Below are positions 27,111-36,385 of a DNA stretch of 38,489 nucleotides, in pieces. Location of the stretch: positions 1 through 38,489 of the forward strand of contig QHRD01000110.1 of assembly GCA_003220005.1 (NCBI GenBank), given 5' to 3'. Position 1 is the first letter of the stretch, and the number at the start of each line of letters is the position of its first letter. Origin of the DNA: Verrucomicrobiota bacterium. GTDB taxonomy: Bacteria; Verrucomicrobiota; Verrucomicrobiia; Chthoniobacterales; UBA10450. Both the position numbers and the translations under genes were made by a program. The notes below the pieces were generated by a model. It had not been told where the DNA came from. It saw nothing but the letters and a program-made list of their open reading frames with translations, and did not search any database.

Positions 27111-27376
27111 ATGATCGGTCGTTCATGCAGGGAGGGACAAACAGTGGTTGCAAAACTGTGCATTGAGTGTTTATTCCAAGCTCCGCAGCGAGTTTTTGAA
27201 ATACGCCGTTGGTCCCTGGGTCTCCGTCGCTGGATGCGAGGCCGCACTCGCCAGGGGAAACCCGGCGAAGAAATTGCAGATCTAAAATTGCAGATTTTCG
27301 AGTGGTGAGAGCTATCGCCATAGCGGTGCTCTCGTCTCAAATCGCAAATCGGCAATCGACAATCTAAAATTAGTAT

Positions 27377-28420
27377 ATGCCAATCCGTTACGGTCGTTTT
27401 GAAATGCCGAAAACTCTCGTGAAGGACGAGAGCACGGCTACTGATACCTACGCAAAATTCGCCGCCGAGCCGTTTGAAGCCGGCTACGGTCACACCGTTG
27501 GGAACTCCCTCCGGCGCGTTCTGCTTTCGTCATTGGAAGGTGCTGCCATCACTGCGGCTAAAATCACGGGCGCGCAGCACGAGTTCGCCACGCTCCCGGG
27601 CGTGGTCGAGGACGTCACCGACATCGTCCTCAATCTCAAGAAAGTGAAGTTCAAAGTGGACGGCCAGGACCACGAGCCGAAGAAACTGTCGCTTATCGTG
27701 AATAAGGAAGGCGAGGTGACCGCCGGCGACATCCAAGCCATTCAAGGTTTTGAAGTACTGAACCCAAAGCAGCTAATCTGCACGCTCGACAGGAAACATA
27801 AATTTGATGCGGAGCTCGATGTGCGCGTTGGCCGCGGCTTTGCCACCGCTGAGGAAAACAAGCGTCCGGATCAGCCGATCGGTATTATCCCGATCGATTC
27901 CATCTTTTCGCCGGTCACGCGCGTGAAGTACGCGGTTGAAAATACGCGTGTCGGTCAGCGCACCGATTACGACAAGCTCATTCTCGAAATGTGGACTGAC
28001 GGACGTTTGACGCCGGATGACGCACTACTCCAGGCGTCCGCAATTCTGCGGCATCACCTCGACGTCTTTGTGCACTACAACGAAGAAGTGATTGAGTTCG
28101 ACCAGACACCGGCAGGGGTAAGCGAAGAAAATATCAAGCTCAAGAAGCTGCTCAATATGAGTGTGAACGAGATCGAGCTCAGTGTGCGCGCAGCCAATTG
28201 CTTGAACAATGCGAATATCACCACTGTTGGTCAGCTCGCCCAAAAAACCGAGGCCGAAATGCTGAAGTATCGCAATTTCGGCAAAAAATCGTTAAACGAA
28301 ATCAAGGACAAACTGCAACACCTTGGGTTGAGTCTGGGCATGAAATTCGAGCCGGGCTTGATCGATATTCCGGTGAGCAGTGATGGCGCTGGCGAGGCGG
28401 CTGCGCCCGATGCCAGATAA
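27377..28420 (+). CDS. rpoA: DNA-directed RNA polymerase subunit alpha
   Basis: FEAGYGHTVGNSLRRVLLSSLEGAAIT; alpha-CTD ELSVRAANCLNNANITTVGQLAQKTEAEMLKYRNFGKKSLNEI. Confidence 0.98.
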   Translation: MPIRYGRFEMPKTLVKDESTATDTYAKFAAEPFEAGYGHTVGNSLRRVLLSSLEGAAITAAKITGAQHEFATLPGVVEDVTDIVLNLKKVKFKVDGQDHEPKKLSLIVNKEGEVTAGDIQAIQGFEVLNPKQLICTLDRKHKFDAELDVRVGRGFATAEENKRPDQPIGIIPIDSIFSPVTRVKYAVENTRVGQRTDYDKLILEMWTDGRLTPDDALLQASAILRHHLDVFVHYNEEVIEFDQTPAGVSEENIKLKKLLNMSVNEIELSVRAANCLNNANITTVGQLAQKTEAEMLKYRNFGKKSLNEIKDKLQHLGLSLGMKFEPGLIDIPVSSDGAGEAAAPDAR

Positions 28421-28423
28421 GCC

Positions 28424-29008
28424 ATGAGACATAAAAAAAAGACGATCAAACTTGGTCGCACGGCTGAGCACCGGAAGGCGCTCCTGGCGAATCAGGTTTG
28501 TTCTTTGATCGAACATCAACGTATCAAAACCACCTTGGCCAAGGCGAAGGCCGTTCGACCGCTTGCAGAGCGAATGGTTACTCTCGGGAAAAGCGGATCG
28601 ATTCACGCACGCCGCACCGCTCTTGCGACTTTGCGCCAAAAGAATGCGGTCAAGAAATTGTTTAACGACATCGCGCCAAGGTCGGCGGAGCGCAATGGCG
28701 GATACACGCGCATCGTGAAGCTGGGCCAGCGCACGAGCGACTCCGCTCCGATGGCGTTCATCGAGTGGGTCGATATGCTAGAGGTCGTCGAGGCAAAGCC
28801 TGCAGAAGAAAAAAAGACGAAACGGAAAAAGGCCGAACCAAAACCAGAGCGAGCAGAACCAGAGGGTGCAGGGCTAATGGAAGAAGAGCCTGCGGCGGAG
28901 GAAAAAAAGCCGGACGAGGAAAAGGAAAAACCGGCTGAGGCGCCGACGCCGGCGGAGGAGCCCGAGCCGAAAAAGCGCCGGTGGTTCGGCAGAAAATCGA
29001 GCGAGTAG
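28424..29008 (+). CDS. rplQ: 50S ribosomal protein L17 with charged C-terminal extension
   Basis: [56 protein letters not shown]; about 74 extra E/K/P/A-rich residues. Confidence 0.96.
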   Translation: MRHKKKTIKLGRTAEHRKALLANQVCSLIEHQRIKTTLAKAKAVRPLAERMVTLGKSGSIHARRTALATLRQKNAVKKLFNDIAPRSAERNGGYTRIVKLGQRTSDSAPMAFIEWVDMLEVVEAKPAEEKKTKRKKAEPKPERAEPEGAGLMEEEPAAEEKKPDEEKEKPAEAPTPAEEPEPKKRRWFGRKSSE

Positions 29009-29088
29009 CCAGCATCGCCGATGTTGTCGATCAGGTAGCGTTGCATCGACAAAGAGCGCCGTGATGCAGTAAGGTTTAGCTTTCGAGG

Positions 29089-29463
29089 ATGACTCCGAAT
29101 CCTTATTTATTCATCGTCATTTTCATTGGTGTGGCGCTGGCCTTTCCGCTTGTCCCACTTGCCCTGGCGTGGATGTGGCGGCGATTTTTCCAGCCGCCAA
29201 AGCCGGGCGCGGAAAAAAACGCGATTTACGAGTGCGGGGTCGAATCCGTTGGTGAAGCGCACATTCAGTTCCAGTCGCAGTATTATCTCTACGCCATCAT
29301 CTTTTTGATCTTCGACGTCGAGGCTGTTTTTCTTGTGCCGTTTGCAGTCGCATTCACCGGGTTGCCGGTCGGTGCGTTTGTCGCCATTCTGATCTTTTTA
29401 CTTCTTTTGGTTGAAGGTCTAGCCTGGGCATGGGGCAAAGGTTGCCTGCAATGGGCGCGCTGA
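29089..29463 (+). CDS. nuoA: NADH-quinone oxidoreductase subunit A
   Basis: YECGVESVGEAHIQFQSQYYLYAIIFLIFDVEAVFLVPFA. Confidence 0.96.
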   Translation: MTPNPYLFIVIFIGVALAFPLVPLALAWMWRRFFQPPKPGAEKNAIYECGVESVGEAHIQFQSQYYLYAIIFLIFDVEAVFLVPFAVAFTGLPVGAFVAILIFLLLLVEGLAWAWGKGCLQWAR

Positions 29464-29564
29464 CGCGCCCTGCGCTGGTTAAAAAGGTTAAAAGGGTTAA
29501 ATTGTTAAAACGGACGGGGGCAATGAGTCAGCCCGATCTGACGTTTTAACGTTTCACGAAACGA

Positions 29565-30185
29565 ATGAGCGAGATCGACGAAAAACTTCGCACCGAACTT
29601 CAGCGGCAGGGAGTCTGGGTGACTTCCATGCAGGACCTTTACAACTGGGGACGCAAGAACTCGATCTGGCCGCTGCAATTCGGCCTGGCTTGTTGCGCCA
29701 TTGAGATGATCGCCACGGCGGCGTCGCGCTATGATATCGCGCGATTCGGCGGCGAAGTTTTCCGGCCATCACCGCGCCAGGCCGATCTGATGATCGTTGC
29801 GGGGACCGTGACTAAGAAAATGGCGCCACAAATTGTGCGCCTTTACAACCAAATGGCCGATCCGAAATATGTGATCGCCATGGGCGCATGCGCGATCTCC
29901 GGCGGGCCGTTTAAGCAAGGCTACAACGTACTCAAAGGAATCGACCGTTACATTCCGGTTGATGTTTACATACCTGGTTGCCCGCCGCGACCGGAAGCAC
30001 TGCTGCACGCGTTCATGGAACTGCAACGCAAGATCGATGAACAAAAATTAACCGGCGCGAATAAGGCCGAATTTCTTAAGCCTGAGCAACCAAGCGAGTT
30101 TCCGGTGCCAAAATTTGGTGACCACGATTTGAATCCGCCGGCGAATCGAAATGTCTTTCAACCGCCGAAACTTGAGCGCGTCTGA
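29565..30185 (+). CDS. nuoB: NADH-quinone oxidoreductase subunit B
   Basis: [50 protein letters not shown]...[16 protein letters not shown]. Confidence 0.98.
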   Translation: MSEIDEKLRTELQRQGVWVTSMQDLYNWGRKNSIWPLQFGLACCAIEMIATAASRYDIARFGGEVFRPSPRQADLMIVAGTVTKKMAPQIVRLYNQMADPKYVIAMGACAISGGPFKQGYNVLKGIDRYIPVDVYIPGCPPRPEALLHAFMELQRKIDEQKLTGANKAEFLKPEQPSEFPVPKFGDHDLNPPANRNVFQPPKLERV

Positions 30186-30187
30186 TC

Positions 30188-30862
30188 GTGGAGTCGTTGG
30201 AGCAAATCAAAGCGCAGGCGGAAGCGGCGGTGCCCGGTACGAAGGTTGACATCGTAGCGAATCCCGGTCCGGCAAATCAGCCATCGCTTTTGATCGACAA
30301 CGAGCACGCGCTCACGTTCGCGCAGTTCCTGCGCGATGATCCGGCGCTGCGGCTCGATTTTTGTTCTAACGTGACCGGTGTCGATTGGCTCGATCGCGTC
30401 GTGAAGAAACCGGCGAAAATAAAGACAGTCGTCGATGGCATCCAGAAAGAGGTCGATCAGACGAGCGAGGAGAAAATCCCGGGTTATCTCGAGGCCGTTT
30501 ATCATCTTTACTCAGTAACCCACAAACATGGACCGGTAATCATTCGCATGCGTACCGCAGATCGCGCTGAAGGCGCGCGCCTGCCGTCGCTCACCCCGGT
30601 CTGGCGCAGCGCGGAATTTCAGGAACGCGAGATTTTCGATCTCTACGGAGTTCGATTCGATGGTCATCCCGATTTGCGGCGGATTTTGATGTGGGACGAG
30701 TTCGAAGATCATCCGATGCGCAAGGATTATGTGCAGCCGGACGATTTTGAATGGGAACCGACGCCGCACGACGAAGTGTTGGCCCGAGCAAAGCAGCATT
30801 ACACGCCGCGGCCACAGCTCGATGGAGCAGAAAAAATCACAGCCACAGATCTACACAGATGA
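30188..30862 (+). CDS. nuoC: NADH-quinone oxidoreductase subunit C
   Basis: TPVWRSAEFQEREIFDLYGVRFDGHPDLRRILMWDEFEDHPMRKDY. Confidence 0.96.
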   Translation: MESLEQIKAQAEAAVPGTKVDIVANPGPANQPSLLIDNEHALTFAQFLRDDPALRLDFCSNVTGVDWLDRVVKKPAKIKTVVDGIQKEVDQTSEEKIPGYLEAVYHLYSVTHKHGPVIIRMRTADRAEGARLPSLTPVWRSAEFQEREIFDLYGVRFDGHPDLRRILMWDEFEDHPMRKDYVQPDDFEWEPTPHDEVLARAKQHYTPRPQLDGAEKITATDLHR

Positions 30863-30941
30863 AACACAGACGTCAGAAGGCGATTAAGCTTCCAGAATTC
30901 AGGGTTCAGAAATCTGTGTCGATCTATGTGCATCTGTGGCT
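30841..30941. repeat. Imperfect inverted-repeat element between nuoC and nuoD
   Basis: AGCCACAGATCTACACAGATGAAACACAGA...TCTGTGTCGATCTATGTGCATCTGTGGCT. Confidence 0.7.
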
Positions 30942-30959
30942 TCGGATCCTTAGGTGATC

Positions 30960-32126
30960 ATGAATTCTACGCTTGAAACCATCGAAGCAATGGAGCGGCC
31001 ACCAGTTAGGATGAGCTCGCGACTGGAAGGTGAGTTGCTCGAAGTTTCGATGGGCCCGCAGCATCCATCCACGCACGGCGTGTTCCGGATGAATGTCGCG
31101 CTGGAAGGCGAAATCGTGCGAAAGCTCAAGCCGGTCTTCGGTTATTTGCACCGCAACCACGAACAGATCGGTGAGCACACAACGTATCTCGGATCGATGC
31201 CGTACACAGATCGTCTCGATTACTTTTGTTCAATGACCAACAACTGGGCGTACGCCCTCAGCGTTGAAAGACTCGCCGGCATCGAAGTTCCCGAGCGCGC
31301 TCAGTACTTGCGCGTTATTCTCGCTGAGTTGACGCGGCTCCAAAATCACGCCTCGCTCCTCGGATTTTTGTTGAGCGACATGGGCGCATGGGGCACGCCT
31401 CTGATGTACGCGTTCCGCGAACGCGAGAAGATTCTCGATTTATTCGAATCGCTCTCGGGCGCACGCATGATGTGCGACTACATGCGGTTCGGCGGTTGCC
31501 GCGTTGACACTAGCGATGAGTGGCTCACTGCCGCAAAGAAGATTGTCGATCGTTTTCCAAAGTTTCTCGATGAATTTGATGAACTGATCCTAGGAAACGA
31601 GATCGTGATCGCACGGACGCAGAACGTTGGCAAACTTTCGGCCGATCTCGCGATCAATGCCGGGATCACGGGCCCAATGCTTCGCGCATGCGGCGTGAAC
31701 TACGACATCCGCAAAGTGGACGGCTACGGATTTTATCCACGATTCAAATTTCGGATTCCGTTAGGCGAACACGGCGACACTTATGATCGTTTGATGATGC
31801 GCGCACTCGAAATGCGCGAGAGCGTCGAAATTTTGAAACAAGCGCTCGCCCAGATTCAGCCCGGGCCGATCCTGAATCCAAAAGTGAAGATCCGCGCATT
31901 TCGACCGCCGGTAGGGGAAGCGTACGGGCGAATTGAGGCGCCCAAAGGTGAACTCGGGTTTTATCTTATCAGCGACGGCGGTCCGAATCCGTATCGCTAT
32001 CGCGTGCGCCCGCCAAGTTTTATTAATCTCACGATTCTTGAAGATATGTGTTTGGGCCACACCGTCGCCGACGTGATGGTAATTCTTGGCAGTGTCGATA
32101 TTGTGATGGGCGAAGTGGATCGCTGA
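30960..32126 (+). CDS. nuoD: NADH-quinone oxidoreductase subunit D
   Basis: [23 protein letters not shown]...[12 protein letters not shown]...[17 protein letters not shown]...[12 protein letters not shown]. Confidence 0.98.
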   Translation: MNSTLETIEAMERPPVRMSSRLEGELLEVSMGPQHPSTHGVFRMNVALEGEIVRKLKPVFGYLHRNHEQIGEHTTYLGSMPYTDRLDYFCSMTNNWAYALSVERLAGIEVPERAQYLRVILAELTRLQNHASLLGFLLSDMGAWGTPLMYAFREREKILDLFESLSGARMMCDYMRFGGCRVDTSDEWLTAAKKIVDRFPKFLDEFDELILGNEIVIARTQNVGKLSADLAINAGITGPMLRACGVNYDIRKVDGYGFYPRFKFRIPLGEHGDTYDRLMMRALEMRESVEILKQALAQIQPGPILNPKVKIRAFRPPVGEAYGRIEAPKGELGFYLISDGGPNPYRYRVRPPSFINLTILEDMCLGHTVADVMVILGSVDIVMGEVDR

Positions 32127-32132
32127 AGGCCT

Positions 32133-32711
32133 TCACAGCGCCTTGTAATCAACAGAAATCACGCGGAAGGGCGGCAACGGGTCGTGCTGCGCCGAGAAAT
32201 AAAAAAGTTCCAGCATCGTCGTGCCGACCATCCATTGATACCCGACCAGCGTTTGGATGACATCAGTATCATGCTCGTTGCCGCGCGACACCAGTTTTCC
32301 AGTTCCGTACTTCTCGTCGAAGTATTTGCGAATTTCGCCCATGCGCTGGTTGTAGCGTTCGATCGACCAGTCGGGGTATTCGTACTGGAGCTCGACCGCG
32401 ATAAGCGCTCTCTGCTTAAAAGTAAACAGGGTGCGTTTTAAACCGGGATGAACCAGGCCTTCCACAGTCCAGACTTCCCGGTTCTCTTTTTTTTCACGCG
32501 AGGTAATTTTGGCCTTTGCGCCATGAAGTACCGCTTCCACGCGCGCCATCGAGTCGTTCCACCGGAAGCCAAACGGCGGCAGCAGCTCGTCAAGGGACTG
32601 TACGCACGGCGCCGCTAGAAGCAAAACGATCACTCCGATTAAGGAAGATCGCCGCATCGCAGGCCGGTTGGAATTTGCGGTACACATTGTCTGCATTCTT
32701 TGATTTGCCAC
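32133..32711 (-). CDS. Hypothetical secreted protein
   Basis: N-terminal hydrophobic segment SSLIGVIVLLLAAPCVQS; soluble remainder, no recognised family. Confidence 0.6.
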   Translation of the reverse strand: MANQRMQTMCTANSNRPAMRRSSLIGVIVLLLAAPCVQSLDELLPPFGFRWNDSMARVEAVLHGAKAKITSREKKENREVWTVEGLVHPGLKRTLFTFKQRALIAVELQYEYPDWSIERYNQRMGEIRKYFDEKYGTGKLVSRGNEHDTDVIQTLVGYQWMVGTTMLELFYFSAQHDPLPPFRVISVDYKAL

Positions 32712-33310
32712 GCGTTTAACCTGGCATTCTGGAGGCGGAAAAAATTGCGCCGCAGGCCAAGCAGGTCAACTCAGGAGTACCTACAGGAGCAAAAATCCAG
32801 ATCAGTTCGCCGCCGCGGTTTCGAATCGAGGGCGCACGCATCACAATGAATCAGATGGAGCAATCATTTTTTTTTGTTTTCCCTCGGACACGCGCGTTTC
32901 CGTTTTTTAGTCAAGAAATTTTTTTCGCGATCCAAAAAATAAAATTCATTTTTTTCTTGTCGATTTCAAAACAGGTTTCTAGTCTCAAGCCCGCTGGCGA
33001 GGATGAGAATAAGGCGCATGTGAATAAGTTGTGAAAATCTCTGAGAAACTTTTACCAGCGAGAATGGACGACAGCGGAAGCTCCTCGGGAAAAAGATTAC
33101 CCGGGCAGGCACCGCAGACCGCAGGGACCAAGGCAGTGAAAAATGCGGCAGCCAGTTTTCGCTCGTATGTACGCGTTTTTTACATTTTTTTTCAGCATTT
33201 TTCCGCAGGATTGCGAGGGACATCGCTTCGTGGCCAATCCCATTTAGCCCATCGATTTTCCCTAATATCAGCCAGTGTGGCATTTGTGTAACACTGTTAA
33301 CAAGTTTGCT
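32712..33310. promoter_or_regulatory. Candidate oriC / dnaA upstream region
   Basis: AT-rich intergenic region with long T runs, directly upstream of dnaA-dnaN; one DnaA-box match TGTGAATAA (reverse TTATTCACA) at 33019-33027. Confidence 0.45.
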
Positions 33311-34669
33311 ATGGACAAGAAATGCGCGCAGTTGTGGCAGCGGTTATCGGCTGCGCTCAAACCCCAAATAAGCGCCGATAGTTTCAAGCGCTGGTTTTCT
33401 GCTGTCGAGTTGGTCGAGGCCAAAGACAAAACGCTCACTCTGGCCGTTCCAAACAATATCTATCAGCTTTGGATCGAGAGTAATTATATGCCGGCGTTGC
33501 AAACTGCGATTGTCACCACTTTTGGCAATCCGCGCTCGGTAAAGTTTTCGTCCCTCTCAGGACCTGACGCGCTGACTGCGGAGGATAGCGCGCCGCTGAA
33601 AGAAGTTTTACTGGAACCAGCGGGCGACGCAAAGCCAGGCGCAACCGTGCCCGGGCTCAATCCACGGAACACATTCGAATCTTTCGTAGTCGGTCCGAAC
33701 AACGAAATTGCGCATGCGGCGTGTCTTGCCGTCGCGCAGGCGCCGGCGCGCACCTACAACCCACTGTTCATTTACGGCGGAGTCGGTCTCGGAAAGACGC
33801 ATTTGATGCAAGCGATTGGTCAATACGTTTGGGCGAAGAAAAAAAATATGAAGGTGATATACGTCTCGAGTGAACTTTTCATAAATGAGTTCATCGATGC
33901 GATCCAGCACAGTAATCTGGTCAAATTCCGGAAGCGTTATCGCCAGGCGGATCTTCTTTTGATCGACGATATCCAATTTCTCGGAGGAAAAGAGCGCTCC
34001 CAGGAAGAATTCTTTCATACGTTCAACACGCTTTTCGATGGGCATAAGCAGATCGTCCTCTCGAGCGACCGACCTGCATCGGAGATCGCGAACCTGAAGC
34101 ACCGTCTGGTTTCGCGGTTCGAATGGGGGTTAACCGCGGAGCTTCAGCCGCCGGACATCGAGACCCGTATGGCGATCCTGCGAAAAAAAGCGCGCACCAT
34201 GCAGATCAAATTGCACGACGAGGTTTTCCAATTTCTCGCCAGCCGCATTCGCACAAACGTGCGTCGTCTGGAGGGCGCGCTGATGCGCGTGGCCTCTTTC
34301 GCGTCACTCAGCGGCAAGGAACTTACCCAGGAAGTCGTCGAGCATTTGCTCAAGGACATTTTGCAGGAGGAAGCGCGGCATTCGGTTACCATTGAGCAAA
34401 TTCAGCGGCGCGTGGCCGAACATTTTGATGTGCGCATCGCCGATATGACCAGCAAGCGGCGCCCGGCCAGCATTGCTTTTCCGCGACAGGTGGCAATGTA
34501 TCTGGCGCGCGAGCTCACCAAGGCGTCTTTGAATGAAATTGGCGAGGCCTTTGGCGGACGCGATCACGGCACTGTCTTGCACGCATGCAAATTGGTGAAG
34601 AGACGAATGACCGAGCAAGATAACATTCGCCAAACCATATCATTCATCGACAGTTCGCTTCAAAGGTGA
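33311..34669 (+). CDS. dnaA: Chromosomal replication initiator protein DnaA
   Basis: NPLFIYGGVGLGKTHLMQAIG...DLLLIDDIQFLGGKERSQEEFFHTFN...GGRDHGTVLHACKLV. Confidence 0.98.
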   Translation: MDKKCAQLWQRLSAALKPQISADSFKRWFSAVELVEAKDKTLTLAVPNNIYQLWIESNYMPALQTAIVTTFGNPRSVKFSSLSGPDALTAEDSAPLKEVLLEPAGDAKPGATVPGLNPRNTFESFVVGPNNEIAHAACLAVAQAPARTYNPLFIYGGVGLGKTHLMQAIGQYVWAKKKNMKVIYVSSELFINEFIDAIQHSNLVKFRKRYRQADLLLIDDIQFLGGKERSQEEFFHTFNTLFDGHKQIVLSSDRPASEIANLKHRLVSRFEWGLTAELQPPDIETRMAILRKKARTMQIKLHDEVFQFLASRIRTNVRRLEGALMRVASFASLSGKELTQEVVEHLLKDILQEEARHSVTIEQIQRRVAEHFDVRIADMTSKRRPASIAFPRQVAMYLARELTKASLNEIGEAFGGRDHGTVLHACKLVKRRMTEQDNIRQTISFIDSSLQR

Positions 34670-34675
34670 AGGAGC

Positions 34676-34711
34676 ATGCGCTTGCGCATCCTCATCGGCA
34701 GGATGCCGATG
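34676..34711. repeat. Two tandem hairpins in the dnaA-dnaN spacer
   Basis: ATGCGCttGCGCAT and CATCGGCaggatGCCGATG. Confidence 0.7.
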
Positions 34712-34777
34712 CCACGACATGAGATTGCGGTTGCCGAATAAAATCCCAAGCGTTACATCTTAAGCGCTCTGTGCATC

Positions 34778-35875
34778 ATGAAATTTAGCGTTACGAAAGA
34801 AAAACTGCTCGTAGGTCTGCAACAAGTTCAAAACGTGGTCAGTACTCGCACCACTCTTCCGATCCTTTCCAACGTTTTGCTGCAAGCGGACAAGGACGAA
34901 ATTCATCTCACCACTACCGATCTCGACGTCGGCGTGCGCGGCAGTTGCGAAGCGCAGGTGGACAAAACAGGGGCGACGACTCTTCCGGCACGGCGCCTTT
35001 TCAACATCGTTCGCGAACTGCCTTCGAGCGAAATTCAGGTGGATGTCGATGGAAAGAATGCCGCTTCCATCCGGAGCGGCCAAAGCTTCTTCAAAATTCT
35101 TGGGTTGCCGGAGGATGAATTTCCGCCGTTGCCGAAATTCGAAGACGCGAAAGTTGTCACGATTCGGCAGAAAGATTTGCGCGATGGGCTACGAAAAACT
35201 TCCTACGCTATATCGACCGACGAGACCCGTTACGTGCTCAACGGCGTCCTGTTCAGTTTCAAGGACAACAAGCTTACATTGGTGGCGACGGATGGGCGCC
35301 GGCTGGCGATGGTGGAAATCGAACTGGAATTTCCCCGCAGCCACGAAGCGGACCTGATCATTCCGACCAAAGCGGTGACGGAATTGCAACGCCTGTTGAC
35401 CGACGACGGCGAGGTCAAGGTGAGCATGGGCAGCGGTCAGATCGCGTTCGATCTCAACAAAACGCTGCTCGTCTCAAAATTGATCGAAGGCAATTATCCA
35501 AACTATAAGCAGGTCATTCCAGCCGAAGCAAAGGAGCGAATAAAACTCGAGCGCGAAATGTTTCTGAACTCACTGCGGCGCGTTTCGCTTCTGGCCAGCG
35601 ACAAATCGCACTCGATCAAACTGAATTTCAGCAAGAACAACATCGACATCACTGCCAACACTCCTGAAGTGGGCGAAGCGAAGGAATCAATCGCGGTCGC
35701 CTACAAGGGACGCGAGTTTTCCATCGCTTTTAATCCGGAGTTTCTCATGGCGCCTTTGCGCGCACTGATGGAGGACGAAGTTTTTCTCGACCTCATCGAC
35801 GAGATGAGCCCGGGCGTTGTAAAAATTCAAACGCCATTCCTGTACGTCATAATGCCGATGCGCATTAGTTCGTAA
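34778..35875 (+). CDS. dnaN: DNA polymerase III subunit beta (sliding clamp)
   Basis: MKFSVTKEKLLVGLQQVQNVVSTRTTLPILSNVLL...LTLVATDGRRLAMVE...FLYVIMPMRI. Confidence 0.98.
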   Translation: MKFSVTKEKLLVGLQQVQNVVSTRTTLPILSNVLLQADKDEIHLTTTDLDVGVRGSCEAQVDKTGATTLPARRLFNIVRELPSSEIQVDVDGKNAASIRSGQSFFKILGLPEDEFPPLPKFEDAKVVTIRQKDLRDGLRKTSYAISTDETRYVLNGVLFSFKDNKLTLVATDGRRLAMVEIELEFPRSHEADLIIPTKAVTELQRLLTDDGEVKVSMGSGQIAFDLNKTLLVSKLIEGNYPNYKQVIPAEAKERIKLEREMFLNSLRRVSLLASDKSHSIKLNFSKNNIDITANTPEVGEAKESIAVAYKGREFSIAFNPEFLMAPLRALMEDEVFLDLIDEMSPGVVKIQTPFLYVIMPMRISS

Positions 35876-35890
35876 GGATCGTCGGAAGAC

Positions 35891-35953
35891 AAGCATCTTG
35901 CTTATCTCAGCTGGCAGGCTGCCAGCCTGCCGAGTCCGCCAGGATGCCGGACT
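35891..35953. repeat. Three tandem hairpins between convergent dnaN and CBS gene
   Basis: AAGCAtctTGCTT; GGCAGGCTgccAGCCTGCC; AGTCCG...CGGACT. Confidence 0.7.
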
Positions 35954-35965
35954 TCCAAACGCTGC

Positions 35966-36385
35966 TTACAAAACCCGTCGCTGCGGCATGGCCGATTGCA
36001 CCATCATTAGTTCGGTCACGTTCTCCGGCGTAAGCAAGCCGACCAGGCGCTTCATCCGATCGAGCACGGGCACCGCCGGACAATTGCATTCCTGCATGAT
36101 GCGGAACGCGTCTTCAAAACGCGTACCTGTTGTGACCGTGGGAATATCGCGCCGCATCACGTCGCCCGCGCGCAGGTCGGGATCGTTCTTGCGCAAGGCA
36201 GCGATGAGATCGTGACGCGTCAACAAACCGGCGACGCTGCCGGTTTCATCCACGACGGGAAAATCGTGCTGCGAAGTCGCCAGCAACGCGTCCACTGCTT
36301 CCTGCAGGCTGGCGTTTTCAGACAGCGTGCGGAATTCGCGTACCATCGCGCTGGAAACTGGAAACCGGCGCGAGACATCTTTCAT
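35966..36385 (-). CDS. CBS-domain protein, in frame with the upstream M50 protease
   Basis: Two CBS repeats: SAMVREFRTLSENASLQEAVDALLATSQHDFPVVDE and DVMRRDIPTVTTGTRFEDAFRIMQECNCPAVPVLDRMKRLVGLLT. Confidence 0.9.
   Translation of the reverse strand: MKDVSRRFPVSSAMVREFRTLSENASLQEAVDALLATSQHDFPVVDETGSVAGLLTRHDLIAALRKNDPDLRAGDVMRRDIPTVTTGTRFEDAFRIMQECNCPAVPVLDRMKRLVGLLTPENVTELMMVQSAMPQRRVL

Noticed and set aside
32846-33034. 62-aa ORF rich in F/K/S
   Set aside because: Translation of the T-rich candidate origin region; no protein-like features.
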